Part shown: positions 23,214 through 31,628 of the stretch, piece by piece
Numbering within the stretch: position 1 is the first letter of the stretch
Layout: each line of letters begins with the position of its first letter
Origin: VFJQ01 sp044226525
Lineage (GTDB): Bacteria; Verrucomicrobiota; Verrucomicrobiia; Chthoniobacterales; Chthoniobacteraceae
Direction: 5' to 3'
Length of the DNA stretch: 64,000 bases
Assembly: GCA_044226525.1 (NCBI GenBank)
Contig: JBGAGV010000002.1
Coordinates: 434,001-498,000, forward strand
Notes under the pieces: generated by a model
The model's database searches: none
Told to the model about the DNA's origin: nothing
Seen by the model: the letters and a program-made list of their open reading frames with translations, nothing else
Translations under genes and position numbers: made by a program

Positions 23214-25802
23214 TCAGGCGGGCGTCTCCTCAGTGCCTTCTTCCTCGTCGTCGTTGGAGACGACGGGGGCGATGGCTTGGAGGATTTCGTTATCACGCAT
23301 GTTGATGAGGATGACCCCTTGCGCGTTCCGCCCGGTGGCGCGGATGCCCGAGACTTTCGTGCGCACCATCTTTCCTTTGTTGGTGATGAGCATGATTTCG
23401 TCGGTCTCGCACACGGTGAGCGCACCCGCGACACCGCCGGTCTTGTCGGTCGTCTTCATGGTGATGACGCCTTTGCCGCCGCGCGACTGGATGCGGTAAA
23501 CGGGGCCGTCTTCGTCGTCGAACGGCGTGCGTTTGCCGAGGCCGTTTTCGCCGGCGACGAGGAGCATGGCGTCCTTGTTCACCAGCGCCGCGGCGACGAC
23601 GAAATCTTTCGGTTCGGGGCGAATGCCCCAGACGCCAACAGTATTGCGGCCTTGGTCGCGCAGCTCCGCCTCATTGAAGCGAATGCTCATGCCGTCGTGG
23701 GTGATGAGCACGATTTCGTCAAGGCCACTGGTGAGGTTGCACTCGATGAGCCGGTCGCCCGGCTCGATCTGGATGGCGATGATGCCGCCTTTGCGGATGT
23801 TTTTGAAATCGGAGAGATTCGACTTTTTCACGATGCCGCTGCGCGTGGCGAAGACGATGTGCAGCTTCTCGTTCCACGTTTCCTCGTCTGTCTTCTGCCC
23901 TTGAATGCGAATGGTCGCGGCGATCTTTTCCTCGGGTTTGAGCTCGAGCAGATTCGCGATGCTGCGGCCCTTCGAGGTGCGCGTGCCTTCGGGAATCTCG
24001 AAGACGCGCTCGACGTAGCAACGGCCCTCCGCCGTGAAGAACATGAGATAATCGTGCGTCGTGGCGGTGAAGAGGTGCTCCACAAAGTCGCTATCCTCTT
24101 CGTTCTCGGCTTCCCGCGCGGTCATGCCGATCACGCCCTTGCCACCACGCCGCTGGGCCCGATAGGCACTCACCGCGGTGCGCTTGATGAAGCCGTTGTG
24201 CGTGAGGGTCACGATCACGCCTTCGTTCGCGATCAGGTCTTCGATGTTAATCTCGCCCATGTCCGGCACGATTTCCGTGCGACGCGGGTTCCCGTATTTC
24301 TTTTGGATCTCGCGCAGCTCGTCCTTGATGATCGTAAGCACGCGCGCCTCTTTCGCGAGGATGTCCATCAGGTCCTTGATGGTCTCGAGCAGCGCATCGT
24401 ATTCCGACTTGATCGAGTCACGTTCGAGGCCAGTGAGTTGATACAGGCGCAGGTCGAGAATGTGGCCGACTTGCTTCTCGGTGAACTTGTAATGACCGTC
24501 TGCCGTGAGCCGCGCATCGGAGCGAATCAGGATGCCGATCTGCTCCACCACGCTCCGCGTCCACGAGAGCGCCATGAGTTTCGCTTTCGCATCGTCGCGG
24601 TCCCGCGAATCGCGGATGATGCGGATGAAGTCGTCGAGATGCGCGAGGGCGATGAGATAACCTTCGAGCTTCTCCGCTTCGACCTCCGCCTGCTCCAGCA
24701 GGTAACGCGTGCGCCGCAGCACTACTTCGCGCCGATGCTCGATAAAGCACGCGATCGCATCCTTCAACGGCAGCAGGCGCGGCTTGCCGTGGTCGATGGC
24801 CAGCATGTTCACGCTGAAGGAAGACTCCAGCGCGGTGTGCTTGAAGAGGTTGTTGAGGATGACCTTCGGGTTGCCGTCGCGCTTCAGGTCGATAACCACG
24901 CGCGTGTTTTCGTCCGACTCGTCGCGCACGTCGCTGATGCCCGTGAGCACCTTCTCGTTCACCAGTTCCGCGATGCGTTTCACCAGCTCGGCGCGGTTCA
25001 CGTTGAACGGAATTTCCGAGACGATAATCTGTTCGCGGCCGTTCTTCAGTTCCTCGAAACTGGCCTTGCCGCGCACTCGCACCGCGCCACGTCCCGTCTC
25101 GAAATACGACCGAATGCCCGCCGTGCCTTGCAGAATACATCCCGTCGGGAAATCCGGCCCCTTGATATACTGCATCAGGCCGTTGAGATCGATATCCGGG
25201 TCGTCGATCTGCGCGCAGATGCCGTCGATGCACTCGGACAAATTGTGCGGCGGGATATTCGTCGCCATGCCGACCGCAATGCCGGTGCCTCCATTCACGA
25301 GCAGGTTCGGGAAGGCCGCAGGGAAGACGGTCGGTTCATGCCGCGTCTCGTCGTAGTTCGGCACGAAATCCACCGTGGCCTTGTCCATGTCCTCCATGAG
25401 CGAGGAGCCGAGCCATTGCAACCGCGCCTCGGTGTAACGCATCGACGCCGGCGGATCGCCTTCGACGGAACCGAAGTTCCCCTGCCCGTCGATCAGCATT
25501 TCGCGCATCGCCCACGGCTGCGCCATGTGCACGAGCGTCGGATAGATGGCCTGGTCGCCGTGCGGGTGATAGTTACCCATCGTTTCGCCGACGATCTTGG
25601 CGCACTTGAGATGCTTGCGATTCGGCATCACGCCGAGTTCGCTCATCGCGTAAAGAATGCGGCGCTGCGAAGGCTTCAACCCATCGCGCGCATCGGGCAG
25701 CGCACGGCTGATGATGACCGACATCGAATAGTCGAGAAACGACTTCGACATCTCCTCGGCCACATTGACCGGATGGACTTTTTCGTTGGGGTGGTTGGGC
25801 AT
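23214..25802 (-). CDS. gyrA: DNA gyrase subunit A
   Basis: Breakage-reunion subunit of DNA gyrase, 862 aa. Catalytic Tyr123 lies in SMRYTEARL, and the N-terminal winged-helix and tower regions are present. The C-terminal beta-pinwheel contains the GyrA-box QRRGGKG, which identifies gyrase rather than topoisomerase IV. In the quinolone region the sequence is HPHGDQAIYP: Gln84 and Pro88 stand at the positions of E. coli Ser83 and Asp87. It is the last gene of a minus-strand run gyrB, hypothetical, zeta-like, small protein, gyrA. Confidence 0.97.
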   Translation of the reverse strand: MPNHPNEKVHPVNVAEEMSKSFLDYSMSVIISRALPDARDGLKPSQRRILYAMSELGVMPNRKHLKCAKIVGETMGNYHPHGDQAIYPTLVHMAQPWAMREMLIDGQGNFGSVEGDPPASMRYTEARLQWLGSSLMEDMDKATVDFVPNYDETRHEPTVFPAAFPNLLVNGGTGIAVGMATNIPPHNLSECIDGICAQIDDPDIDLNGLMQYIKGPDFPTGCILQGTAGIRSYFETGRGAVRVRGKASFEELKNGREQIIVSEIPFNVNRAELVKRIAELVNEKVLTGISDVRDESDENTRVVIDLKRDGNPKVILNNLFKHTALESSFSVNMLAIDHGKPRLLPLKDAIACFIEHRREVVLRRTRYLLEQAEVEAEKLEGYLIALAHLDDFIRIIRDSRDRDDAKAKLMALSWTRSVVEQIGILIRSDARLTADGHYKFTEKQVGHILDLRLYQLTGLERDSIKSEYDALLETIKDLMDILAKEARVLTIIKDELREIQKKYGNPRRTEIVPDMGEINIEDLIANEGVIVTLTHNGFIKRTAVSAYRAQRRGGKGVIGMTAREAENEEDSDFVEHLFTATTHDYLMFFTAEGRCYVERVFEIPEGTRTSKGRSIANLLELKPEEKIAATIRIQGQKTDEETWNEKLHIVFATRSGIVKKSNLSDFKNIRKGGIIAIQIEPGDRLIECNLTSGLDEIVLITHDGMSIRFNEAELRDQGRNTVGVWGIRPEPKDFVVAAALVNKDAMLLVAGENGLGKRTPFDDEDGPVYRIQSRGGKGVITMKTTDKTGGVAGALTVCETDEIMLITNKGKMVRTKVSGIRATGRNAQGVILINMRDNEILQAIAPVVSNDDEEEGTEETPA

Positions 25803-25836
25803 GGAAAAGGTTGGGTGGTGTGGGGAAAAATCAGGA

Positions 25837-26103
25837 CTACGGTGTCTCGTTCAGCGAATGCGCGGCGGTTCGAAATTGAGCGATCTCCGCGTCCAATTCC
25901 GCAATGCGCTGACGAGCGGCTGAGACTTCATCATCGAGCTGTTCGGCAGGAACCAGCGCCGACTTGCCATCGCGCCTCGTCACCACCGGCCGACCGTCGC
26001 GTCGATGTTCCTCCACGACTTTGATGAACGCACGGTTCAGCCCACGTTCGGTAAGCAGTTCCATGGGAATTCCGCGGGCGAGAGGAAAGGTCTCGGGATT
26101 CAT
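25837..26103 (-). CDS. small protein paired with zeta-like kinase, putative antitoxin
   Basis: Product of 88 aa. Residues 20-55 contain GLNRAFIKVVEEHRRDGRPVV (split: helical 21-34, then a basic RRDGRPVVTRRDGKS strand region), followed by a C-terminal coiled coil (SAARQRIAELDAEIAQFR). It overlaps the zeta-like gene by 4 bp, so the two are translationally coupled. Small proteins of this kind often accompany chromosomal zeta-like kinases and are presumed antitoxins. It is not recognisably similar to epsilon antitoxin, and it lies downstream rather than upstream of the kinase. Assignment rests on context. Confidence 0.55.
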   Translation of the reverse strand: MNPETFPLARGIPMELLTERGLNRAFIKVVEEHRRDGRPVVTRRDGKSALVPAEQLDDEVSAARQRIAELDAEIAQFRTAAHSLNETP

Positions 26104-26678
26104 AGGGTTACGCTAAAGTCGACCGCGATTTTTTCAAAGGCAGCCGGGTTGAAGATGACGTAGTCCTGCGGGTCGCCTTGCGCCACCTTTCGAGGGCGCT
26201 GTTCGAAATTATCGTAGAGCGCCCACGAATTAAGGAATGGCCGGTAGAGGATGAAAAGGTTTTGCAGTCCGAGCCGGAACCGGCGCCGCAAATCCGTCTC
26301 GGGGACGTTGTGCCCGCCTGCGGCGACCCGATCGGCGACGCGGCGAATCGAATCCTCCACCTCTGGGACCACGAGAAAATCGAGGTGGACGGAATAGCCC
26401 CGTTCTCGTGCCTCGCGAAACACATTCCGATAAGTTCGTCCGCTAAGCGTCGTTTCCATCCCAAAGTCGCGACCTTCGCTAATGAACCGCCGAACCCGCC
26501 CCAACATAATGCGCCCTGCCTCGAATTGCGCACGCTCCGGCGCGAGCGGCGAAAGCCCACGCGCGATTTCGTCTGCGTTGAGGAAGTCCAGCACATCGAA
26601 GTCGTAGCGAAGGAAGTCTCGAACGAAGGTCGTCTTCCCTGCGCCGTTTGGACCTGCGATGATGTAGAGGGAAGGCAT
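26100..26678 (-). CDS. zeta-toxin-family P-loop kinase
   Basis: Product of 192 aa resembling the zeta toxin/AAA_33 family; characterised zeta toxins phosphorylate UDP-N-acetylglucosamine and block peptidoglycan synthesis. Visible features are the Walker A motif GPNGAGKT near the N-terminus, the family's FLNADEIARGLSP, METTLSG, an Arg-rich lid (DLRRRFRLGLQN) and a C-terminal segment with YDN. Length suits the short chromosomal version (PezT is about 250 aa). It is coupled to a putative antitoxin and sits between gyrB and gyrA. Non-toxic zeta-like kinases exist, so toxicity is an inference. Confidence 0.75.
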   Translation of the reverse strand: MPSLYIIAGPNGAGKTTFVRDFLRYDFDVLDFLNADEIARGLSPLAPERAQFEAGRIMLGRVRRFISEGRDFGMETTLSGRTYRNVFREARERGYSVHLDFLVVPEVEDSIRRVADRVAAGGHNVPETDLRRRFRLGLQNLFILYRPFLNSWALYDNFEQRPRKVAQGDPQDYVIFNPAAFEKIAVDFSVTL

Positions 26679-26691
26679 GTAAACAAACTCC

Positions 26692-27246
26692 TCACTTTGA
26701 AGGGCCTCGATCTTTGTGAGCCCAAGCCTCCAAGGTTACCGCCAGACTCCCACCTGGCCACAATACGTTCGTTAAGACCATTTTACTATCCCGCATCGAC
26801 CAGTGCGCCCATACACGATGACGCCAGCGCGGAAAATGCGGATCCTGAGCCGAGCCAGTCAGCTCCAGTTCGATTTGGGGGCGACCTCCCCACATTCGAG
26901 CCTGCGTGATTTTGAAGCTCTCTGGCGGCGTTGCAAACCCGGAAAAATAGTCAAACTCAACCCCAACCGGTTTGATATCAGGCGGCGTGTTGGAAATTTC
27001 CGTCATTAAGGCTTCCATGGGAGCGCGAAGTTCGCGGCATAGAAGATCCTTCACTTTCGCATAAGGGGTATAGCCAAGTGTCGGTTCACCAGGCTGACTC
27101 ATACCCGTGACCACCGAATAGAGTCGGTGAGTTAAACCGCGTGCTTGTTGAAGCGCTCCAGCGTCCGGCATGTCGGCGCCCGACACAGGGCGGGTCAAAG
27201 CCGATCCCACCAAGAGGAAAGTTAAAGGCGAAAATCTCTTACACAT
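26692..27246 (-). CDS. secreted hypothetical protein
   Basis: Product of 184 aa with a signal peptide (KRFSPLTFLLVGSALTRP, cleavage near VSGAD) and no recognised domain. The mature part is mixed alpha/beta in composition, with WGGRPQIELELTGSAQD and WRHRVWAHWSMRDSKMVL suggesting beta-strands. The ATG at 27246 was chosen because it gives a clean signal peptide; it overlaps the gyrB stop region by 8 bp, and further-upstream codons lie within gyrB. It is probably co-transcribed with gyrB. Function unknown. Confidence 0.65.
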   Translation of the reverse strand: MCKRFSPLTFLLVGSALTRPVSGADMPDAGALQQARGLTHRLYSVVTGMSQPGEPTLGYTPYAKVKDLLCRELRAPMEALMTEISNTPPDIKPVGVEFDYFSGFATPPESFKITQARMWGGRPQIELELTGSAQDPHFPRWRHRVWAHWSMRDSKMVLTNVLWPGGSLAVTLEAWAHKDRGPSK

Positions 27247-29863
27247 CCAGCCGCGCGTTGAGCGCGTTGTCTTCGATGAACTGCCGGCGGGGTTCGACGA
27301 CGTCGCCCATGAGGATGGTGAACATGCGGTCGGCTTCGACGGCGTTGTCCTCATTGAGATCGACCTTCCACATCTTGCGCTTCTCGGGGTTCATCGTCGT
27401 CTCGTAGAGCTGCTTCGGGTTCATTTCACCGAGACCCTTGAATCGCTGGATGGTCATGCCCTTCTTGCCGATCTCGATGACCTTGCTGTGAATCTCGGGC
27501 ACGGAGAAGAGCGAGTGAATCACGGCTTTTTCACCCTCCCCTTCGATCAATTCGAAGATAGGATGATCGCTATCGGAGAAGTGCTCGATTTTGAGGCCTT
27601 TGTTCGCGAGTTCGCCGATGACCTTCTGCACGGCGCTGGCTTCGTGCAATTCGATGAGGCGGGCTCGGCGGCGGGGGCCTTCTTCCTTCGCCTTCCGCAC
27701 CGGTTTCTCGGTTGGGGCGGCAGCCGAAGGCTCGCCTTCGGCAGGAGCACCATTGGCATCAGCGTGGCTATCGCCATTCCCGTTGACCGGTTCGGGCGTG
27801 GGTTGCTCGAAGAGATTGAGATCGCGATTTTCCTCGTGAAACTGGCGCACCTCGGCTTCACCGGGGAAATAGGTGACCCACTCCGTGTTGCCCTCGCGCA
27901 CTTTCACCATGTAGGTGGGGAAGGCGCCGGTCGTCGGATGGCGTTCGCTGAGGAACTGCTCGAAATCACCGCCGTGGCGGCGGATCGCGTCGCTGAACTT
28001 CGCGAGTCGCTCGAGCAGATCGAGCAGGTCCTTGAGCTGCGCGGCGGTGAAGATCTTGCCGTCGGCGAGATTCTTCAGTTTCACCTCCTCCGCGCCGAAG
28101 GTGATGAGGATCCGATTGAGCGCCGCGTCGTCGTCCACGTATTCCTCACGCTTCTTGCGCTTGATGAGGTAAAGCGGCGGGCACGCAATATAGACGTGGC
28201 CTTTGCGCACGAGATCGGGCATCTGCCGATAGAAGAACGTGAGCAGCAGCGTGCGAATGTGCGAACCGTCCACGTCAGCATCGGTCATGATGATGATGCG
28301 TCCGTAGCGGAGTTTTTCGAGATTGAACGCCCCCTCCTGATCGCCCGCGCCGATGCCGGTGCCGATGGCCGTGATGAGCGTCTGGATTTCCGTGTTCTGC
28401 AGCACCTTATCGAGGCGCGCTTTCTCCACGTTGATGATCTTGCCCTTGATCGGGAGGATCGCCTGGAAACGGCGGTCGCGGCCTTGCTTGGCGGAACCAC
28501 CGGCGGAATCGCCCTCAACGACGTAGAGCTCGGTCAGCGCGGGATCACGCTCGGAGCAATCGGCCAGCTTGCCCGGCAGACCGCCCCCGGTCATCGCGCC
28601 TTTACGCACCGTCTCGCGCGCTTTGCGCGCCGCTTCACGCGCCCGCGCCGCGAGCAGACATTTTTCGATGATCTTTTTAATGACCGGCGGGTTCTGATCG
28701 AAGTAGGTCATGAGCCCCTCGTAAACGATCGACGAGACGATGCCCTCGACCTCGGGGTTCACGAGCTTCGCCTTGGTCTGCGCGTTGAAGCTCGGGTTCG
28801 GATGCTTCACCGCGAGCACGGCGATGAGCCCTTCGCGCGCGTCGTCGCCACTGATCGGCGGATCTTTTTCTTTCAGCAGGTTGTTCTGCTTGGCGAATTG
28901 ATTGATCGCCTTGGTCAGTGCCGAACGGAACCCGGTGAGGTGCGTGCCGCCATCGGGGTTCGGGATGGCGTTGGTGAAGCAGAGGAGCTGGTCGTTGTAG
29001 GAGTCGTTGTATTGCAGCACCAGGTCGCAATACATGTCGTCCTGCACCTCCTGCTGATCCTTGTTGCGGAATTGCACCGTGCGTTTGCCTTCGAGGATGA
29101 TCGGCTTCGGGTGAACGAGCTGTTTGTTCTCGCCGAGCTGCCGCACGAATTCCTCGATGCCGAGCTTGTAGAGATACTGCTCGTGCCGCACCGGCTCCAC
29201 GCGCTCGTCGGTGAGATTGATTTCGAGACCGGGGTTGAGGAAGGCCAGTTCGCGCAAGCGCGCGGCGAGCTTCGCAAATTGAAACTCGGTCGTGATGTTG
29301 AAGATCGTCGCGTCCGGCAAAAAGGTGATGAGCGTGCCGGTCTGCTTTTTGTTCGTGAGGTCTCCAATGACGGTGAGCTTCTGCGTGGTCACGCCGCGCT
29401 CGAACGCCATGTGATAGACCTGCCCATCGCGCGACACCTCGACCTTAAACCAATCGCTAAGCGCGTTCACGCACTTCGCGCCGACGCCGTGCAGACCGCC
29501 GGAAAATTTATACGCGCCCTGGCCGAACTTCCCGCCCGCGTGCAGATTCGTGAGCACGAGTTCGATGGCCGGCACCTTGAACTTCGGGTGCATATCGACC
29601 GGAATGCCGCGGCCGTTGTCCTTGATCGAGCACGAGCCATCGACGTGGAGCGTCACATCGATCCGCGAGCAGAAGCCCGCGAGATGTTCGTCGATCGAGT
29701 TGTCGAGCACCTCGAAAACGCAATGATGCAGGCCGCGTTCGTCGGTCGGTCCGATATACATGCCCGGGCGCTGACGCACGCCGGCGAGCCCTTCGAGTTT
29801 GTCGATTTTGGAGGCGTCGTATTTGGCGTCGCGGGGGTCTTTGGGAGCTTCAGATTCGGACAT
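27239..29863 (-). CDS. gyrB: DNA gyrase subunit B
   Basis: ATPase subunit of DNA gyrase, 874 aa. The GHKL ATPase domain shows EVLDNSIDEH, DNGRGIPVD and GGLHGVGAKCVNALS. The TOPRIM domain carries EGDSAGGSAKQGRDR (catalytic Glu) and MTDADVDGSHIRTLLL (DxD). The C-terminus has the family's RFKGLGEMN. Between the DxD motif and that C-terminus is a long region including a Gly/Asn/Ala/Pro-rich linker (PVNGNGDSHADANGAPAEG) followed by a basic patch, which explains the length above 800 aa. The ATG at 29863 fits the family start; the frame is open to 30022. The downstream hypothetical gene overlaps its stop region. Confidence 0.97.
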   Translation of the reverse strand: MSESEAPKDPRDAKYDASKIDKLEGLAGVRQRPGMYIGPTDERGLHHCVFEVLDNSIDEHLAGFCSRIDVTLHVDGSCSIKDNGRGIPVDMHPKFKVPAIELVLTNLHAGGKFGQGAYKFSGGLHGVGAKCVNALSDWFKVEVSRDGQVYHMAFERGVTTQKLTVIGDLTNKKQTGTLITFLPDATIFNITTEFQFAKLAARLRELAFLNPGLEINLTDERVEPVRHEQYLYKLGIEEFVRQLGENKQLVHPKPIILEGKRTVQFRNKDQQEVQDDMYCDLVLQYNDSYNDQLLCFTNAIPNPDGGTHLTGFRSALTKAINQFAKQNNLLKEKDPPISGDDAREGLIAVLAVKHPNPSFNAQTKAKLVNPEVEGIVSSIVYEGLMTYFDQNPPVIKKIIEKCLLAARAREAARKARETVRKGAMTGGGLPGKLADCSERDPALTELYVVEGDSAGGSAKQGRDRRFQAILPIKGKIINVEKARLDKVLQNTEIQTLITAIGTGIGAGDQEGAFNLEKLRYGRIIIMTDADVDGSHIRTLLLTFFYRQMPDLVRKGHVYIACPPLYLIKRKKREEYVDDDAALNRILITFGAEEVKLKNLADGKIFTAAQLKDLLDLLERLAKFSDAIRRHGGDFEQFLSERHPTTGAFPTYMVKVREGNTEWVTYFPGEAEVRQFHEENRDLNLFEQPTPEPVNGNGDSHADANGAPAEGEPSAAAPTEKPVRKAKEEGPRRRARLIELHEASAVQKVIGELANKGLKIEHFSDSDHPIFELIEGEGEKAVIHSLFSVPEIHSKVIEIGKKGMTIQRFKGLGEMNPKQLYETTMNPEKRKMWKVDLNEDNAVEADRMFTILMGDVVEPRRQFIEDNALNARLDV

Positions 29864-30014
29864 GATTTTGCGGGCGGAAAAACTGAGTCCCGAAGTGTAG
29901 CGAGCGAGGGGGGCGCGCCAAGGGGATTTTTGGACATTTTGGCGCACCCTCCACAAGGAATTGGGGGGTGTTTTTCCATCCCTACACAATATCTTGTTGG
30001 CCCGGAGAAAAAGT

Positions 30015-31628
30015 GTGACCAAGGTGCGTGCCGTGAAACGAGTCCTCTGGCTCGCCCTTTTTTTCGCGCTCGTGCTGCTCGCCGGAGCCGCCCGGTGTCA
30101 CCGGCTGCGCGACGTGTTCGTGGACGGGAAAATCTACTTCCTCGACCCGGATTGTTATTCACGCATGACACGTGCGCGCATGGTGAGCGAAGGCGTGGCA
30201 CTCACGATCCGGCATCACGATTTCGAAAACTGGCCGCAAGGCATCACCACGCACACAACAGCGCCGCTGGATTGGCTCATCGCCGGACTCTCAAAACTCC
30301 CGCTGGTCACACCAGGCAGTGTGCTGGCGACACAACGTCTCGACCTCGCGGGGGCGCTCGTGGGTCCCCTGCTCGGCATGTTTGCCTGCGCGATGATTGC
30401 GATTCTCTTGCGCCGCTCGTGGTGGTCACTGGCCGCGGCGGGGCTCGTTGCGATCAGCCCGATCGTCGTTCACGGGACCGCCTTGGGGCGACCGGATCAC
30501 CAGGCGCTGCTGATTGCGCTGCTCGCGGTGGCCCTTCCGCTGGAACTTCGGATGATCGAAAGCACACGGCGGACAACCGTGATCGTGGCAGGCATCGCTT
30601 GGGGGCTGGCGCTATGGGTATCGCTTTACGAACCCCTCGTGCTACTGGCGTTGACAATGGCCGGCTTGCTCATGGCACGCCCGGCGGCCTTTCGCGAACG
30701 GGAGCGTTGGTGGGAATGGGGGGCGCTGGCGGCAGTATTTGCGGTGGGAATCTTGATCGATGGCTGGCGCGTCACGGTGCCCTCACCGGAATTGCGCGAG
30801 GCCTTTGCCCGCTGGAAGCTGACGATTGGTGAACTTCAGTCCACCGGTTGGTCCGCCATGCTGCGCTGGGTGGGCGCAGCAAGTTTGCTCGCTCCCCTCG
30901 CCCTCGCTTTCCAATGGCGCCGCCCTGAAGCTCGCTGGCTGCTCTGCCTCGTCGTGGCGACGTTCGCCCTGACCTGGTGGCAGATGCGCTGGGGCTATTT
31001 CCTCGCGCTCGCGCTGGCGATATCGCTGCCGGCACAAATCGAGGCGCTCGCACGCCGCCGCTGGATTGCGGGCGTGGTGCTGCTCGTGGGGCTTTGGCCG
31101 ATGGCACGCGAATGGGATGCCGCGCTCTTTAGCGACGATCCCGATCTCGAACGGGAGCAACTCGTGCGACGGCTGGAAATGCAGACCGTGCGCCAGTTGG
31201 CCGAACTCCAGGGTGCGCGCAAAGCCGGGCCGTTTGTCGCGCCATGGTGGCTATCGCCCGCGGTATCGTATTGGAGCCGCCTGCCGGGAGTGGCGGGCAG
31301 TTCTCACGAGAGTCTTCCCGGTATTCTCGACACTGCCCGGGTGTGGCTCGCCGCCGATGCCGGCGCGGCTCTGCCGATCCTGCGCGAACGTCGCGTCACG
31401 TGGATTCTTGCCGATACTCCCGAGCGTCTGATCCCCACTTCGGCGACGCTGCTCGGAGTCACCGCCCCGGAGCATTGTCTCGCGCACGATCTCACCCTCT
31501 CGGTCCTGCCCGAGCCATGGACGCTGGCACTTCTCTCGGAACGCGCGCTCCCGCAAATGCCGCACGGTTTTTTCAAAGTCTGGCGCGTGCGTCCGGATGC
31601 CAAACCCTCTACCATGAATCCCAAATGA
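30015..31628 (+). CDS. STT3/PglB-like multi-spanning membrane protein (putative oligosaccharyltransferase)
   Basis: Integral membrane protein of 537 aa with about 11-13 hydrophobic helices followed by a soluble C-terminal domain. STT3/PglB-like features are the first loop with DPD (Asp44, Asp46) before YSRMTRARM, a GRPDHQ segment in the position of the STT3 DHH-type motif, and a C-terminal WW (411-412) in WWLSPAVSYWS, comparable in place to WWDxG. The canonical Asp of WWDxG is not present, so catalysis on an Asn-X-Ser/Thr sequon is uncertain; another lipid-linked-sugar glycosyltransferase is possible. The GTG at 30015 is preferred because GGAG (30004-30007) precedes it. It overlaps the next gene by 4 bp. 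Confidence 0.6.
   Translation: MTKVRAVKRVLWLALFFALVLLAGAARCHRLRDVFVDGKIYFLDPDCYSRMTRARMVSEGVALTIRHHDFENWPQGITTHTTAPLDWLIAGLSKLPLVTPGSVLATQRLDLAGALVGPLLGMFACAMIAILLRRSWWSLAAAGLVAISPIVVHGTALGRPDHQALLIALLAVALPLELRMIESTRRTTVIVAGIAWGLALWVSLYEPLVLLALTMAGLLMARPAAFRERERWWEWGALAAVFAVGILIDGWRVTVPSPELREAFARWKLTIGELQSTGWSAMLRWVGAASLLAPLALAFQWRRPEARWLLCLVVATFALTWWQMRWGYFLALALAISLPAQIEALARRRWIAGVVLLVGLWPMAREWDAALFSDDPDLEREQLVRRLEMQTVRQLAELQGARKAGPFVAPWWLSPAVSYWSRLPGVAGSSHESLPGILDTARVWLAADAGAALPILRERRVTWILADTPERLIPTSATLLGVTAPEHCLAHDLTLSVLPEPWTLALLSERALPQMPHGFFKVWRVRPDAKPSTMNPK

Noticed and set aside
23277..26024. 915-codon plus-strand open frame opposite gyrA
   Set aside because: Antisense shadow of gyrA with typical His/Arg/Asp-rich composition.
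27170..30832. 1220-codon plus-strand open frame opposite gyrB
   Set aside because: Antisense shadow of gyrB; the protein is His/Arg/Asp/Leu-rich with no domain and runs into the STT3-like gene in another frame.
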